Shown here in pieces: positions 51,392 to 59,872 of a stretch of DNA of 64,000 nt. Both the position numbers and the translations under genes were made by a program. The notes beneath the pieces are model-generated. The model saw only the letters and a list, made by a program, of their open reading frames with translations, was not told the origin of the DNA and ran no database searches. The stretch is taken from assembly GCF_006442975.2 (NCBI RefSeq), contig NZ_CP083954.1:4905501-4969500 (forward strand). The letters run 5' to 3'. The DNA is from Mesorhizobium sp. B2-1-1 (GTDB lineage: Bacteria > Pseudomonadota > Alphaproteobacteria > Rhizobiales > Rhizobiaceae). The number at the start of each line of letters is the position of its first letter. Position 1 is the stretch's first letter.

Positions 51392-51569
51392 TCCGAGCAT
51401 CGGCGCAGTGGTGGATGACTTGGGAATGCCCGCCGCTCGAACTCTTGGCGACGAACACGCCAATGATGTGCCTGCGCCACGCCTTGCCGCCCCGTGTGGC
51501 CTCGGCCAATCAAAGCCTTGCAGCGGGACCCCAAAGGGTGGGCGCGGCGCAAATATTGGGCTTGAGATC

Positions 51570-53561
51570 ATGACTATTGTCTTTTCGGATCGTCGCGAGG
51601 CAGGACGCGTTCTCGCTGATAAGCTCGGCCACTTCGCAGCGCGCGATGATGTCACCGTGCTGGCGCTGCCGCGCGGCGGCGTGCCTGTCGCCTACGAAGT
51701 CGCACAGGCATTGAAGGCACCGCTCGACGTTTTCGTCGTGCGCAAGCTCGGCGTTCCCGGTTACGAAGAATTGGCCATGGGCGCGATCGCGACCTCCGGC
51801 GTACGCGTCCTGAACGACGAGATCGTCGAAGGCCTCGCCGTGCCGCCCCATGTCATCGACGCGGTCACGGCCAGCGAGGAGAGGGAGCTTTTACGCCGCG
51901 AGCACCTCTATCGCGGCGAGCGGGTGCCACTCCTTGTGGAGGAACGCACCGTCATTCTCGTGGATGATGGGCTCGCCACTGGGTCGACCATGCGCGCGGC
52001 AGTCAGGGCGCTGCGGGAAAAGCGGCCGGCCCGCATCGTCGCGGCCGTTCCGGTCGGCAGTCCCGACACCTGCGAGGCGATGGAGAGCGAGGCCGACGAG
52101 GTCGTCTGTGCGACGACGCCGCAGCCGCTCATCGGCGTCGGGCGCTGGTATGAAGACTTCTCCCAAACGAGCGACGACGAGGTCCGCGCCCTTCTCGCCA
52201 AGGCGGGGCGACCAACCGCACCGTCCGGCCGCGATGCGCCGCAGAATACGGCAAGTCGATTGCACAAGCACGTCGTTCGGCTCTCCGGAGACGCGCGAGA
52301 CTACGACGAGCTCTTGGCGGCGATCGGCGAGGCGCGCTTCGTGTTGCTCGGTGAAGCTTCGCACGGCACACACGAGTTCTATGAGGAGCGCGCGCGGATC
52401 ACGCGGCGGCTAATCGAGGAGCAGGATTTTGCCGCCGTTGCTGTCGAAGCCGACTGGCCCGACACATACCGGGTCAACCGCTATGTTCAGGGAACAGGCG
52501 AGGATATCGACGCGGAAGAGGCGCTCGCCGATTTCCGACGCTTCCCCACCTGGATGTGGCGGAACAGGGTCGTCGTCGATTTTGTCGAATGGCTGCGCCG
52601 GCACAATGAAGCGCCCGGCAAGGGCAATCCGAAAGCCGGGTTCTACGGGCTCGACCTCTATGCCTTGCATGGCGCGATGAAGGCGGTGCTACGCTATCTC
52701 GAAAAGGCCGACCCGGCCGCGGCGGAGATCGCGCGTCGCCGCTATGCCTGTTTCGACCATTTCGGCCCTGACCCGCAGGCTTATGGCTTCATAGCCGGCA
52801 ATGAGGTCGACAAATCCTGCCAGGAGGCTGTGGTCGCACAGCTGGTCGAGATGCTGAAGCGGCGCCCGGCGAAGGCCGAGCCGCGCGAAGGCGCCGTCGC
52901 GGACGAACTCTTCGCGGCGCAGCAAAACGCCCGCCTCGTAAAAAATGCGGAGGCCTATTATCGGGCCATGTTCCTGGCGCCTGAATCGACCTGGAACCTG
53001 CGTGACCGGCACATGGCCGAGACGTTCGAAGCTCTCACCGCTCATCTCGGCCGGCTCGGGCGATCGCCGAAGATCGTGGTTTGGGCGCATAACTCCCATC
53101 TTGGCGACGCCAGGGCGACAGACAGGAGCCTGCATGGCGAAATCAACCTCGGACAGCTTATCCGCGAAAAGCATGAGCGCGAGGCCTTCCTCGTCGGCTT
53201 CACGACGTATCAAGGAACGGTGACGGCCGCGTCGAACTGGGACGGTCCGGCGGAGCGCAAGGCTGTCCGACCTGCCCTGGCGCGCAGCTATGAGGCGCTA
53301 CTGCATGCTGTCCCGGCCGATCGCTTCCAGCTCGATCTGCGCGGCGACGGCGAAGCCCTGCCGCGACGGCTCCTGGAGCGCGCGATCGGCGTCATCTACC
53401 GGCCTGAGACCGAACGGGCCAGCCACTACTTCCATGCCGACCTTGCCGCGCAATTCGACATGCTGCTGCATTTCGACGAGACGCGGGCGGTTGAGCCGCT
53501 GGAGCGCAGCTCGCAATGGGACGCCGGCGAGCTCGCGGAGACCTATCCGTTCGGGGTTTAG
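51570..53561 (+). CDS. Phosphoribosyltransferase-erythromycin esterase-like fusion protein
   Basis: A 663-residue two-domain protein. Residues 1-215 form a type I phosphoribosyltransferase domain with the PRPP loop VILVDDGLATGST (128-140) and VLALPRGGVPVAYEV. Residues about 235-655 match the erythromycin-esterase-like superfamily: GEASHGTHEFYEERA (261-275), VEADWPDTYRVNRYV, FYGLDLYAL and VVWAHNSHLGDA hold its conserved Glu/His residues. The two parts occur separately in other genes; the fusion suggests a nucleotide- or ribosyl-linked hydrolase. Real substrate unknown; macrolide resistance should not be assumed. It is controlled by a stress-type promoter and followed by an alpha/beta hydrolase gene. 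Confidence 0.88.
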   Translation: MTIVFSDRREAGRVLADKLGHFAARDDVTVLALPRGGVPVAYEVAQALKAPLDVFVVRKLGVPGYEELAMGAIATSGVRVLNDEIVEGLAVPPHVIDAVTASEERELLRREHLYRGERVPLLVEERTVILVDDGLATGSTMRAAVRALREKRPARIVAAVPVGSPDTCEAMESEADEVVCATTPQPLIGVGRWYEDFSQTSDDEVRALLAKAGRPTAPSGRDAPQNTASRLHKHVVRLSGDARDYDELLAAIGEARFVLLGEASHGTHEFYEERARITRRLIEEQDFAAVAVEADWPDTYRVNRYVQGTGEDIDAEEALADFRRFPTWMWRNRVVVDFVEWLRRHNEAPGKGNPKAGFYGLDLYALHGAMKAVLRYLEKADPAAAEIARRRYACFDHFGPDPQAYGFIAGNEVDKSCQEAVVAQLVEMLKRRPAKAEPREGAVADELFAAQQNARLVKNAEAYYRAMFLAPESTWNLRDRHMAETFEALTAHLGRLGRSPKIVVWAHNSHLGDARATDRSLHGEINLGQLIREKHEREAFLVGFTTYQGTVTAASNWDGPAERKAVRPALARSYEALLHAVPADRFQLDLRGDGEALPRRLLERAIGVIYRPETERASHYFHADLAAQFDMLLHFDETRAVEPLERSSQWDAGELAETYPFGV

Positions 53562-53590
53562 GGACCGATCCAGTTGAGATGGAGATCGCC

Positions 53591-54256
53591 ATGGTCTCAG
53601 TCCTGAAGACAAACGAGAAGGCCGTGCAGGTTCCCGCCGGCGGCGCAATGCTCGCGGGCAACCTGTCGCTGCCGCAGGAAGCCCGTGGGCTCGTCCTCTT
53701 CGCTCACGGCAGCGGCAGCAGCCGGCACAGCCCGCGCAACCGCTATGCGGCCGGACGGTTGAACGAGGCGGAACTCGCCACGTTGCTCATCGACCTGTTG
53801 ACGACCGAAGAGGAGCGTATCGACCAGATTACCGCCGAGTTGCGGTTCGACATCCGCTTGCTCGCCGATCGACTGGTTCAGGTTACCGACTGGCTGCACA
53901 TGTCCGAGGAAACGTCGGCGCTGCGCGTCGGTTATTTCGGCGCGAGCACAGGGGCTGCCGCGGCGCTGATAGCTGCGGCCGAACGTCCGGATCGGGCGGC
54001 CGCCGTCGTCTCGCGCGGCGGGCGTCCGGATCTTGCGGCACCTGCCCTGCCCCGCGTCCGGGCACCAACGCTGCTCGTGGTCGGCGGCGCAGACACGCAG
54101 GTGATTGCGCTCAACCGTTCGGCGTTCGCGGCGCTGCGGTGTGAAAAGGAGCTGGCCATCGTTCCGGCTGCGACGCACCTGTTCGAGGAGCCCGGCGCGC
54201 TGGAAGAAGTGGCGGACCTCGCGATCCAATGGTTCCTGCGCCAACTGCCCGCGTGA
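53591..54256 (+). CDS. Dienelactone hydrolase-like alpha/beta hydrolase
   Basis: A 221-residue alpha/beta hydrolase: oxyanion segment LVLFAHGSGSSRHSPRNR (35-52), nucleophile S119 in GASTG, acid D168 in VVGGADTQ and H196 in ATHLFEEPG complete a catalytic triad. GGAG precedes ATG 53591 by 6 bases. It starts 29 bases after the fusion gene and is probably cotranscribed with it; PRTase-like and dienelactone-hydrolase-like genes are often neighbours. Substrate unknown. Confidence 0.88.
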   Translation: MVSVLKTNEKAVQVPAGGAMLAGNLSLPQEARGLVLFAHGSGSSRHSPRNRYAAGRLNEAELATLLIDLLTTEEERIDQITAELRFDIRLLADRLVQVTDWLHMSEETSALRVGYFGASTGAAAALIAAAERPDRAAAVVSRGGRPDLAAPALPRVRAPTLLVVGGADTQVIALNRSAFAALRCEKELAIVPAATHLFEEPGALEEVADLAIQWFLRQLPA

Positions 54257-54336
54257 CGCCGGCGCCAACGCCTCATCAGAGAGCCAGATCGATTGGGTCG
54301 TCGGCGCGTTAAAAATCATTCCGCGGAGAAGCTTCC

Positions 54337-54795
54337 ATGACAGTCAGGGTTCTGCAATTTCTCGCCATTGTCATTTCGGCCCTCGCGCTCATCCCGGCAG
54401 GGGCCCATCTCGCAGCTCTCCCCAACAAGATATCTCTGCCGCAGCCGGAATATTTCACCGTCCAAGGCATCTATTACGGATGGGCGATCCTTGGATTGCT
54501 CTGGCCTGCCGCGCTGATCGTGAACGCATTGTTGGCGATCTCCGTGCGCTCACAGGCTTGGCCCTTTTGGCTCGCCCTGCTTGCGGCGCTGTGTTTCGCG
54601 ATCATGCTCGCGATCTTCGTTGTCTGGACGCTCCCTGCCAACCAGGCGACGCAGAACTGGACGACAATTCCCGCAAACTGGGAAGCGCTCAGGCAGCAAT
54701 GGGAATATTCTCATGCGGTAAATACCGCGATTGTATTTGCAGCACTCTGTCTCGCGACGCTGTCGGCGCTCTCGTGGCGTCCGGCCGATCTGTAG
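54337..54795 (+). CDS. DUF1772-like small integral membrane protein
   Basis: A 152-residue protein with four hydrophobic helices (VLQFLAIVISALALIPAGAHLA, GWAILGLLWPAALIVNALLAI, FWLALLAALCFAIMLAIFVVW, AIVFAALCLATLSAL). The conserved loop QATQNWTTIPANWEALRQQWEYSHA, with Trp/Arg/His spacing, resembles DUF1772 (anthrone-oxygenase-like) proteins. GGAGAAG precedes ATG 54337. Function unknown. Confidence 0.75.
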   Translation: MTVRVLQFLAIVISALALIPAGAHLAALPNKISLPQPEYFTVQGIYYGWAILGLLWPAALIVNALLAISVRSQAWPFWLALLAALCFAIMLAIFVVWTLPANQATQNWTTIPANWEALRQQWEYSHAVNTAIVFAALCLATLSALSWRPADL

Positions 54796-54915
54796 ATTGT
54801 CGCCGGAGAAAGTCTCTTTTCCTCCGGATCATTCGCGCCATCGATGCGTTAGGTTTTCTGGAGGTCGCGACGTCGCACCGCCATCTGTCCCGCTGTATCC
54901 AACGAGGAGAAAGCG

Positions 54916-55464
54916 ATGCCGGATAAGAAAACCATCGAGAAAGCGAAAAAAGACAAGCGCGAAGGTAAATCGCCCACCACGCAGGCCGGCGAATTCGTGC
55001 ATGAGGAGATCGAGAAGGTCCGTCGCGGCAAGCACGGCGCGCGCTCGACCAAGCAGGCGATCGCCATCGGTCTTTCGGAGGCGCGCCGCGCAGGCGTCGA
55101 CCTGCCTCCGCCCAAGAAACGAAGCGTCAAGGAGAGCACCCGCAAGAGCGCCGAATACGCCTATGAAGTTGGCCAGGGCGAACGTAAGCCAAAACGCAGC
55201 CCCAAGGTCTCGAAGGCCGTTTCCGAGGTTCTCGAGCACGAGCCGAAGAACACGGCATCCCATGAGGCGCTTTCAAGACAGACCAAGCAGGCGGCGTCGC
55301 GCCGGACGGCCGAGGAGCGCTCGGCCGCAGCCAAGAAAGCCTCGGCGACGAAGGGCACTGCAGGCCGGTCCGCCGCCGCACGCAAGGCGGTCCGCACCAA
55401 GGGTGCTGCCGGAAGAAAGAAAGCAGCGCAGAAGGCCGCCAGCACGCGTGCGGGCCGAACCTAG
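54916..55464 (+). CDS. DUF6496-type Lys/Arg-rich protein
   Basis: A 182-residue, highly basic protein. The N-terminal half (KSPTTQAGEFVHEEIEKVRRGKHGARSTKQAIAIGLSEARRAGVDLPPP) is the DUF6496 pattern. The C-terminal third is an Ala/Lys/Arg-rich histone-H1-like tail (AAAKKASATKGTAGRSAAARKA...). Likely nucleic-acid binding. GAGGAGAAAG precedes ATG 54916. No GGAAC promoter was found directly upstream. Confidence 0.78.
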   Translation: MPDKKTIEKAKKDKREGKSPTTQAGEFVHEEIEKVRRGKHGARSTKQAIAIGLSEARRAGVDLPPPKKRSVKESTRKSAEYAYEVGQGERKPKRSPKVSKAVSEVLEHEPKNTASHEALSRQTKQAASRRTAEERSAAAKKASATKGTAGRSAAARKAVRTKGAAGRKKAAQKAASTRAGRT

Positions 55465-55616
55465 ACTAGAAGGTCGAAAACCCGCTGCGCACTCTCTCCA
55501 GCCGGCTGGTGAGAGGTAGCTGGACCGCAGCCAGCGTCAAGCGATGCGCACTATGTCAGCTGGGACAGTGCGATCGTGTGAGATACGGCCGTCCTTGTCT
55601 TTGTCTCGATCCGGCG

Positions 55617-55641
55617 GGAACAACGGCCCGTGTTCAAGGTT
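55617..55641 (+). promoter_or_regulatory. EcfG/RpoE2-type promoter for the DUF892 gene
   Basis: GGAAC (55617-55621), 17 bases, GTT (55639-55641), about 55 bases before ATG 55697. Confidence 0.75.
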
Positions 55642-55696
55642 ATGGAAAGCTACACCGGTGGTGGAGCTTTCATGACAACCTTAGGGAGACGAAGAC

Positions 55697-56215
55697 ATGG
55701 CGACTGCGAAGAAGGCGGCGACGAAAGGGCTGGAAGCCCTGTTCCTCGACGGGCTGAAGGATATTTATTACGCCGAAAAGAAAATACTAAAGGCGCTGCC
55801 CAAGATGGCCAAGGGTGCCGAGTCCGAGGAGGTCGCGGCGGCGTTCGAGAAACATCGCGTGGAAACCGAAGGCCAGGTCGACCGCCTCGAACAGGTGTTC
55901 GACCTGATGGACAAGCCAGCCCGCGGCAAGACCTGTCCGGCAATCGACGGCATTCTCGAAGAGGGTTCGGAGATTCTCGACGACTATAAGGGCGACCCAG
56001 CATTGGATGCAGGACTGGTCGGAGCGGCACAGGCGGTCGAGCACTATGAAATCGCACGCTACGGCACGTTGATCGCGTGGGCTGAACAGCTTGGCAAGAG
56101 CGACGCGGTCAAGCTCCTCAACGAGACGCTCAAAGAGGAAGTGGCAACCGATGAAGCGCTTACAGGCTTAGGCGAAGGCGGGGTCAATGAGCGGGCTCTT
56201 GAGAAAGCCGCTTAG
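55697..56215 (+). CDS. DUF892 (YciE/YciF-type) ferritin-like protein
   Basis: A 172-residue four-helix protein of the YciE/YciF family: GLEALFLDGLKDIYYAEKKILKALPKMAKGA, EEVAAAFEKHRVETEGQVDRLEQVFDL, AVEHYEIARYGTLIAWAEQLG and TLKEEVATDEALT contain the paired Glu/His residues of a ferritin-like diiron site. Family members are induced by osmotic, heat and stationary-phase stress. AGGGAGACG precedes ATG 55697 and a good stress promoter lies upstream. Confidence 0.92.
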   Translation: MATAKKAATKGLEALFLDGLKDIYYAEKKILKALPKMAKGAESEEVAAAFEKHRVETEGQVDRLEQVFDLMDKPARGKTCPAIDGILEEGSEILDDYKGDPALDAGLVGAAQAVEHYEIARYGTLIAWAEQLGKSDAVKLLNETLKEEVATDEALTGLGEGGVNERALEKAA

Positions 56216-56240
56216 CCGCGGGGCAGCCCGGCGCTAAGCG
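56209..56240. terminator. Hairpin after the DUF892 gene
   Basis: CGCTTAGC (56209-56216) pairs with GCTAAGCG (56233-56240) around a GC-rich loop at the end of the gene. No T-run follows, so termination is uncertain. Confidence 0.35.
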
Positions 56241-56369
56241 CCCGGCAGCCTTCCTGTCCAGAGCGGGGTGCGTTCGAGTTGAACTGCGGGTCCTGCTCTG
56301 GATTTGGCTGCCGGGACCTCGACAAAACAGGTTGTTAAAATCATCGAACCTTACAGGAGGATCCGCGCA

Positions 56370-56507
56370 ATGCCGGAAGACCTGTCTCGCGAGGAAGAGC
56401 AACGCGGTACCGGAAAGCTCATCACCTGGGGTGTCGTGATCGCCGCCGTGTTTTTTATTGGCCTCTTGGCCATATTCGTCCTCAAGCCGCTTATGACGGG
56501 ATCTTAG
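56370..56507 (+). CDS. 45-residue single-helix membrane protein
   Basis: MPEDLSREEEQRGTGKLITW followed by a transmembrane segment (GVVIAAVFFIGLLAIFVLKPL) and a short tail. ACAGGAGGATC precedes ATG 56370 at good spacing, which is the main support for translation. The N-terminus is charged and cytosolic. Function unknown; one of several tiny membrane proteins in this stress island. Confidence 0.7.
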   Translation: MPEDLSREEEQRGTGKLITWGVVIAAVFFIGLLAIFVLKPLMTGS

Positions 56508-56641
56508 AATCCTTTCGAGCCGCAGCGCGCTTGAGCCGCGCCGGAACGTGCTCGCAAGCAATTCGATGACCGCAACAATTCCGGCACGCTTTGCGACGCG
56601 GCGGTGATGCGATCGAATGTTCCTCGAAAGGAGTGCCAACC

Positions 56642-57127
56642 ATGCCCCTGACGCTCAGCAGCCCCGCCTTTGCCGACGGCGGAGAGATCCCCGAAGCCTA
56701 TACTCGTGACGGCAAGAACGTATCTCCGCCTCTGAAGTGGGCCGGGGTACCGGACGGCACAAAGAGCCTCGTCCTTGTCGTCCAGGATCCCGACGCGCCG
56801 AGCGGAATGTTCGGCCATTGGGGGGTGTTCAACATATCGCCGGAGGTGCAGGAGTTGCCCGAAGCGGAAAGCGGCAGACCGGGTCCACAGGCCCTCAGGC
56901 AAGCGCGGAACGATTTCGGTAACGCCTATTACGACGGCCCTGAACCGCCTGTGGGCCACGGTGTCCATCACTACCACTTCCGGCTGGCGGCGCTCGACAC
57001 GCCGAACCTTGCTATCCCCGCAAGCACGGGCGTGGAGCGTATCTGGCAGGAGGCGCAAAAACATTTGCTGGAGCAGGCGGAACTCGTCGGAACCTACGAA
57101 CGTGGCCGGCAATTGAAGGCAGATTGA
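56642..57127 (+). CDS. YbhB/YbcL-type PEBP-family protein
   Basis: A 161-residue phosphatidylethanolamine-binding-protein-like domain: MPLTLSSPAFADGGEIPEAYTRDGKNVSPPLKWAGVP, LVLVVQDPDAPSGMFGHWGVFNI and YDGPEPPVGHGVHHYHFRLAALD carry the conserved DPDAP and GxHxYxF ligand-pocket motifs. No signal peptide. AAAGGAG precedes ATG 56642. Molecular role unknown. Confidence 0.92.
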   Translation: MPLTLSSPAFADGGEIPEAYTRDGKNVSPPLKWAGVPDGTKSLVLVVQDPDAPSGMFGHWGVFNISPEVQELPEAESGRPGPQALRQARNDFGNAYYDGPEPPVGHGVHHYHFRLAALDTPNLAIPASTGVERIWQEAQKHLLEQAELVGTYERGRQLKAD

Positions 57128-57150
57128 TCCAGGTGCCGTCGTCCACGCGC

Positions 57151-57175
57151 GGAACGGTTCTTCTCCTTGCCGGTT
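57151..57175 (+). promoter_or_regulatory. EcfG/RpoE2-type promoter for the 57197 gene
   Basis: GGAAC (57151-57155), 16 bases, GGTT (57172-57175), about 22 bases before ATG 57197. Confidence 0.7.
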
Positions 57176-57196
57176 GTGAGGGAAAGGAGACCTCCC

Positions 57197-57358
57197 ATGT
57201 TTGAAAGCGTCATGTGGTTGATCGTCGTCGCCGGCGGGCCATTGCTACTGCTCGTATTGCTGGCCTACGTCATTGTCACTCGACGTCGCCGCGGTCCCGC
57301 AGAACGCAGAGAAAGCGATCGAGCCACCGATCGGCTCTATCATCAGGACAAGGATTGA
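57197..57358 (+). CDS. 53-residue single-helix membrane protein
   Basis: MFESVMWLIVVAGGPLLLLV continues as a transmembrane helix to VIVTRRRRG, followed by a charged cytosolic tail. AAAGGAG precedes ATG 57197, and a close stress-type promoter supports expression. Function unknown. Confidence 0.72.
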   Translation: MFESVMWLIVVAGGPLLLLVLLAYVIVTRRRRGPAERRESDRATDRLYHQDKD

Positions 57359-57496
57359 TTGTAGCTACTGTGGCCCACAGCAAACTCGATCAGCGGTCCA
57401 AACATCCCTCGCACATGTCCCGAAGATCAAATTTCGGGCGAGGCACCCACGCCGGCCTGGCTGCAAAGTGCCCCGCCGCCCTGGCAGGCTTGTTCT

Positions 57497-58090
57497 TCAG
57501 GGCCGGTTTATTGCCCTGCCGCCGTCGCGCTCAGGGACATAGTCGCCCGCGTTGACGTCAAAGCCGGTCCAGCCATCCGCCTCGTAAGCCCTGCGGCGTT
57601 CCATCACGTCAACCGAGCTGGACTGACCCAGAATGTCCTCGGCTTCCGGAACAAGCCCATCGTCCACCTTGGCCGTCACCAGCGTACCGCCACGACGTAC
57701 GCCCTCTGCATAGACATTTGCATCGTTTTCGGAAACGCCCGAATCCGTCAGAGCGCCAATGATACCGCCCGCCGCACCACCAGCCACCGCGCCGGCAACC
57801 GCCCCGGTGGCGGTAGCGGCAAGCCATCCGGCCGCAACCACAGGTCCGACGCCCGGAACGGCCATGACGCCCAACCCTGTCAGCAAACCGCCGGCGCCAC
57901 CGACCACGGCCCCTATCCCTGCACCGCTCGCGGCATCTTCAGCGGCTTCGGAACGATCTCTCTCGTACCAGCCATCCGAGTTGTTGGCGATGATGCTGAT
58001 ATCGGAATGTGGCACTCCGGACGCTTCCAGTTCGCCGACCGCGTCGGCTGCGTCGTCATAGTTGTCGAACAGTGCAGTTACGGTTTTCAT
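57497..58090 (-). CDS. General-stress-protein-17M-like protein with glycine-zipper membrane segment
   Basis: A 197-residue protein. The N-terminal TVTALFDNYDDAADAVGELEASGVPHSDISIIANN resembles the general stress protein 17M/YflT domain (a ferredoxin-like fold). The middle is a Gly/Ala-rich glycine-zipper stretch (about 55-115). The C-terminal VYAEGVRRGGTLVTAKVDD is a second part of the same domain type. GGAGATATC precedes the ATG. It lies 21 bases after the DUF4142 gene and shares its stress promoter. Confidence 0.8.
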   Translation of the reverse strand: MKTVTALFDNYDDAADAVGELEASGVPHSDISIIANNSDGWYERDRSEAAEDAASGAGIGAVVGGAGGLLTGLGVMAVPGVGPVVAAGWLAATATGAVAGAVAGGAAGGIIGALTDSGVSENDANVYAEGVRRGGTLVTAKVDDGLVPEAEDILGQSSSVDVMERRRAYEADGWTGFDVNAGDYVPERDGGRAINRP

Positions 58091-58111
58091 TTTGATATCT
58101 CCTGATCGGGC

Positions 58112-58858
58112 TCATTTGCTGTCGGCGACGACGTTGCCCTGATAGTCGAGCCCGACGGCGACACTTTGGCCTGACTTGGTCGCCTGGCCGCGCCAGATGC
58201 CTTGATCGTCCTTGGCAAGCTTCGACACATTGGAATAGCCGGCATCCTCGATGCGGCTCTTTGCCTGGGTCTCGGTGAAACTGTTTGCGCCGGGCACCAG
58301 GGCCGCGGCATTGGGCGTGTTCGTGGTTTTCACAGCGGGCGTTGTCGCTCCCGTGATGGAGTCCTGGCCGGCGGCGATCTTTTCGATCATCTGCCGATGC
58401 ATCTTCAACGTATCGACCGTCTGCTGGGCGAACGTCTTGAGGGCCGCGTTGTCGCCGTCGCGGGCGTAGCTTTCAAACAGATTGACGGCATCGGCGTGCG
58501 CCTTGCGCTGCATGTCCACATAGGCCGGATCGATTGGCGGCTGTGCGTTCTGGAGCTTATCCAGATCGGCCTGATGCTGCGCATCGAGCGCCGTCGGCAT
58601 CTTCAACTTCTGTTCGCCGGCAATCGTTTCCAGCTTGGCGTTGGCCGCGCCGTGGTCCCGGATCATCGTCTGCGCGAAATTCTTGATGCTTTGATCCTGG
58701 GCCTTGTCCTGGGCAATCTTGCTTGAGTCGACTTCGAACTTGCCGCCGACGGCGGCCTTGTCGACGAAATCCTGGGCGCTGTCGGCAGCAGCCAAAGCAG
58801 GCATTGCGATAAGCATGGAAGCAGCGGCGAGCGAGGCAAGAAGGTGTCGCGTTTTCAT
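58112..58858 (-). CDS. DUF4142 protein, secreted, ferritin-like
   Basis: A 248-residue exported protein: signal peptide (LLASLAAASMLIAMPALAAAD), then a DUF4142 four-helix domain (AQDFVDKAAVGGKFEVDSSKIAQDKAQDQSIKNFAQTMIRDHGAANAKL ... VDMQRKAHADAVNLFESYARDGDNAALKTFAQQTVDTLKMH). A short C-terminal domain follows (SRIEDAGYSNVSKLAKDDQGIWRGQATKSGQ) that looks PepSY-like. It is the first gene of a two-gene leftward operon with the glycine-zipper protein. Function unknown; stress promoter upstream. Confidence 0.87.
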   Translation of the reverse strand: MKTRHLLASLAAASMLIAMPALAAADSAQDFVDKAAVGGKFEVDSSKIAQDKAQDQSIKNFAQTMIRDHGAANAKLETIAGEQKLKMPTALDAQHQADLDKLQNAQPPIDPAYVDMQRKAHADAVNLFESYARDGDNAALKTFAQQTVDTLKMHRQMIEKIAAGQDSITGATTPAVKTTNTPNAAALVPGANSFTETQAKSRIEDAGYSNVSKLAKDDQGIWRGQATKSGQSVAVGLDYQGNVVADSK

Positions 58859-58899
58859 TGGCTTTGTCCTTGTCGATGCGCGAACTTACGATGCGCCCT

Positions 58900-58924
58900 A
58901 ACAAGCCAGGATGGGCTTTGTTCC
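58900..58924 (-). promoter_or_regulatory. EcfG/RpoE2-type promoter for the DUF4142 operon
   Basis: Minus-strand GGAAC (58924-58920), 17 bases, GTT (58902-58900), about 42 bases before the ATG at 58858. Confidence 0.75.
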
Positions 58925-59005
58925 GGCGCCGTGCGATGCGCTGCAAGCGCCTTCGGACAGGCCCCACAGCCGGCCAGGAGACCTTCAACATCGGGACCGC
59001 GGCGC

Positions 59006-59030
59006 GGAACAAATCGGCGGCTGCGAGATT
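59006..59030 (+). promoter_or_regulatory. Possible EcfG-type promoter (ATT variant)
   Basis: GGAAC (59006-59010), 17 bases, ATT (59028-59030), upstream of the 59106 gene. Fits GGAAC-N18-TT. Confidence 0.45.
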
Positions 59031-59105
59031 TGATTTTAAATGCGACCCATGAGCGTCAATCTGTCGACCGAGCGAACTTGCCGAATTGGGTTCCGAGGAG
59101 AGTTC

Positions 59106-59435
59106 ATGGCCAAGATTTCAAATTCCACACCTGCCGCAGCCAGGGGAGAAGTTCAGGCCGGAGCCACACGGGACAAAACGCCCGGATTCGATCCTGCAGT
59201 TGCCCCGTTCGAGACCGACGCCGAGGCGGCGGACACGCAGAACCCGGTCACTGAAGCAGGTCCGCAGCGTTCTCTCCGGCCAAAATTCGAAAACGATGCC
59301 AGCTTCGCCAACGCGATGCGGCCGGTGGAGAACGAGCCCGAACTGCAGCCCCGCAGCAACTGGCCGCTAATGGTGATTGCGGCCGTCGTACTGATAGCGG
59401 CCGCGGTGTTCCTGGCAGCCAGCCTGCTGCGGTAA
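59106..59435 (+). CDS. Tail-anchored-like small membrane protein
   Basis: A 109-residue protein: a polar, probably disordered N-terminal 80 residues (MAKISNSTPAAARGEVQAGA...) and a single C-terminal transmembrane helix (WPLMVIAAVVLIAAAVFLAASLL) ending at the C-terminal Arg. GAGGAGAG precedes ATG 59106. No family recognised. Confidence 0.7.
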   Translation: MAKISNSTPAAARGEVQAGATRDKTPGFDPAVAPFETDAEAADTQNPVTEAGPQRSLRPKFENDASFANAMRPVENEPELQPRSNWPLMVIAAVVLIAAAVFLAASLLR

Positions 59436-59518
59436 GGCGCATCATCCTGAGTGCAGACAGCATCAGATAACCCTTGGCTGAGTTCGAGCACTTTTCGCGC
59501 GGCCGTCCGCCTGGGTCG

Positions 59519-59872
59519 TCATCGATCCTGCCTCGCTCGTGGATGAAATTCGGGCGCGCCCTTCATGCCGGAAAGTTCCGTTGTCGAACACAGCAGCCTC
59601 GGCCGTGCAGGATCGGAGATGTCGAGCTTGTCCCAGGGAATACGGTACAGGCCGTCGCGACGGCGCAGCCGGAAGAAATCCAGCACCGCCGTACCGATGG
59701 TCGAGGCCGAGAGACGCTCGAAAGCGGCGTAGATACCGACATGGAATTCGGTAACGACGAAGTCGTCGCCGGCCGGTTCGGCTCGTATCTCCTCGATATA
59801 GCCGATGCTTTCGCCTTGCCGCGAGAGAACGCGTCGTCCGGCCAGATGTTCGAGGTTGACGGTGGACATCAT
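59519..59872 (-). CDS. PRC-barrel-like domain protein
   Basis: A 117-residue protein: VNLEHLAGRRVLSRQGESIGYIEEIRAEPAGDDFVVTEFHVG is the PRC-barrel beta pattern, followed by helix and YRIPWDKLDISDPARPRL. ATG 59872 overlaps the upstream stop (TGATG); a second ATG follows at once (59869). It is the last gene of the lipoprotein/Nramp-like/PRC operon. It probably supports the transporter or binds its cytosolic face (inference). Confidence 0.78.
   Translation of the reverse strand: MMSTVNLEHLAGRRVLSRQGESIGYIEEIRAEPAGDDFVVTEFHVGIYAAFERLSASTIGTAVLDFFRLRRRDGLYRIPWDKLDISDPARPRLLCSTTELSGMKGAPEFHPRARQDR

Larger units (their letters stand above)
51260..51569. other. Divergent intergenic region, DUF2934 / PRTase-esterase
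   Basis: About 310 bases. It carries the leftward ATT-variant site (51283-51307) and a rightward GGAAC-N17-GTT promoter (51367-51391). An open frame in phase with the downstream gene crosses it but has no family similarity, so it is treated as untranslated. Confidence 0.6.

Noticed and set aside
56541-56580. GGAAC before the PEBP-family gene considered as a stress-type promoter
   Set aside because: No TT at the 18-19-base spacing required; not counted with the others.
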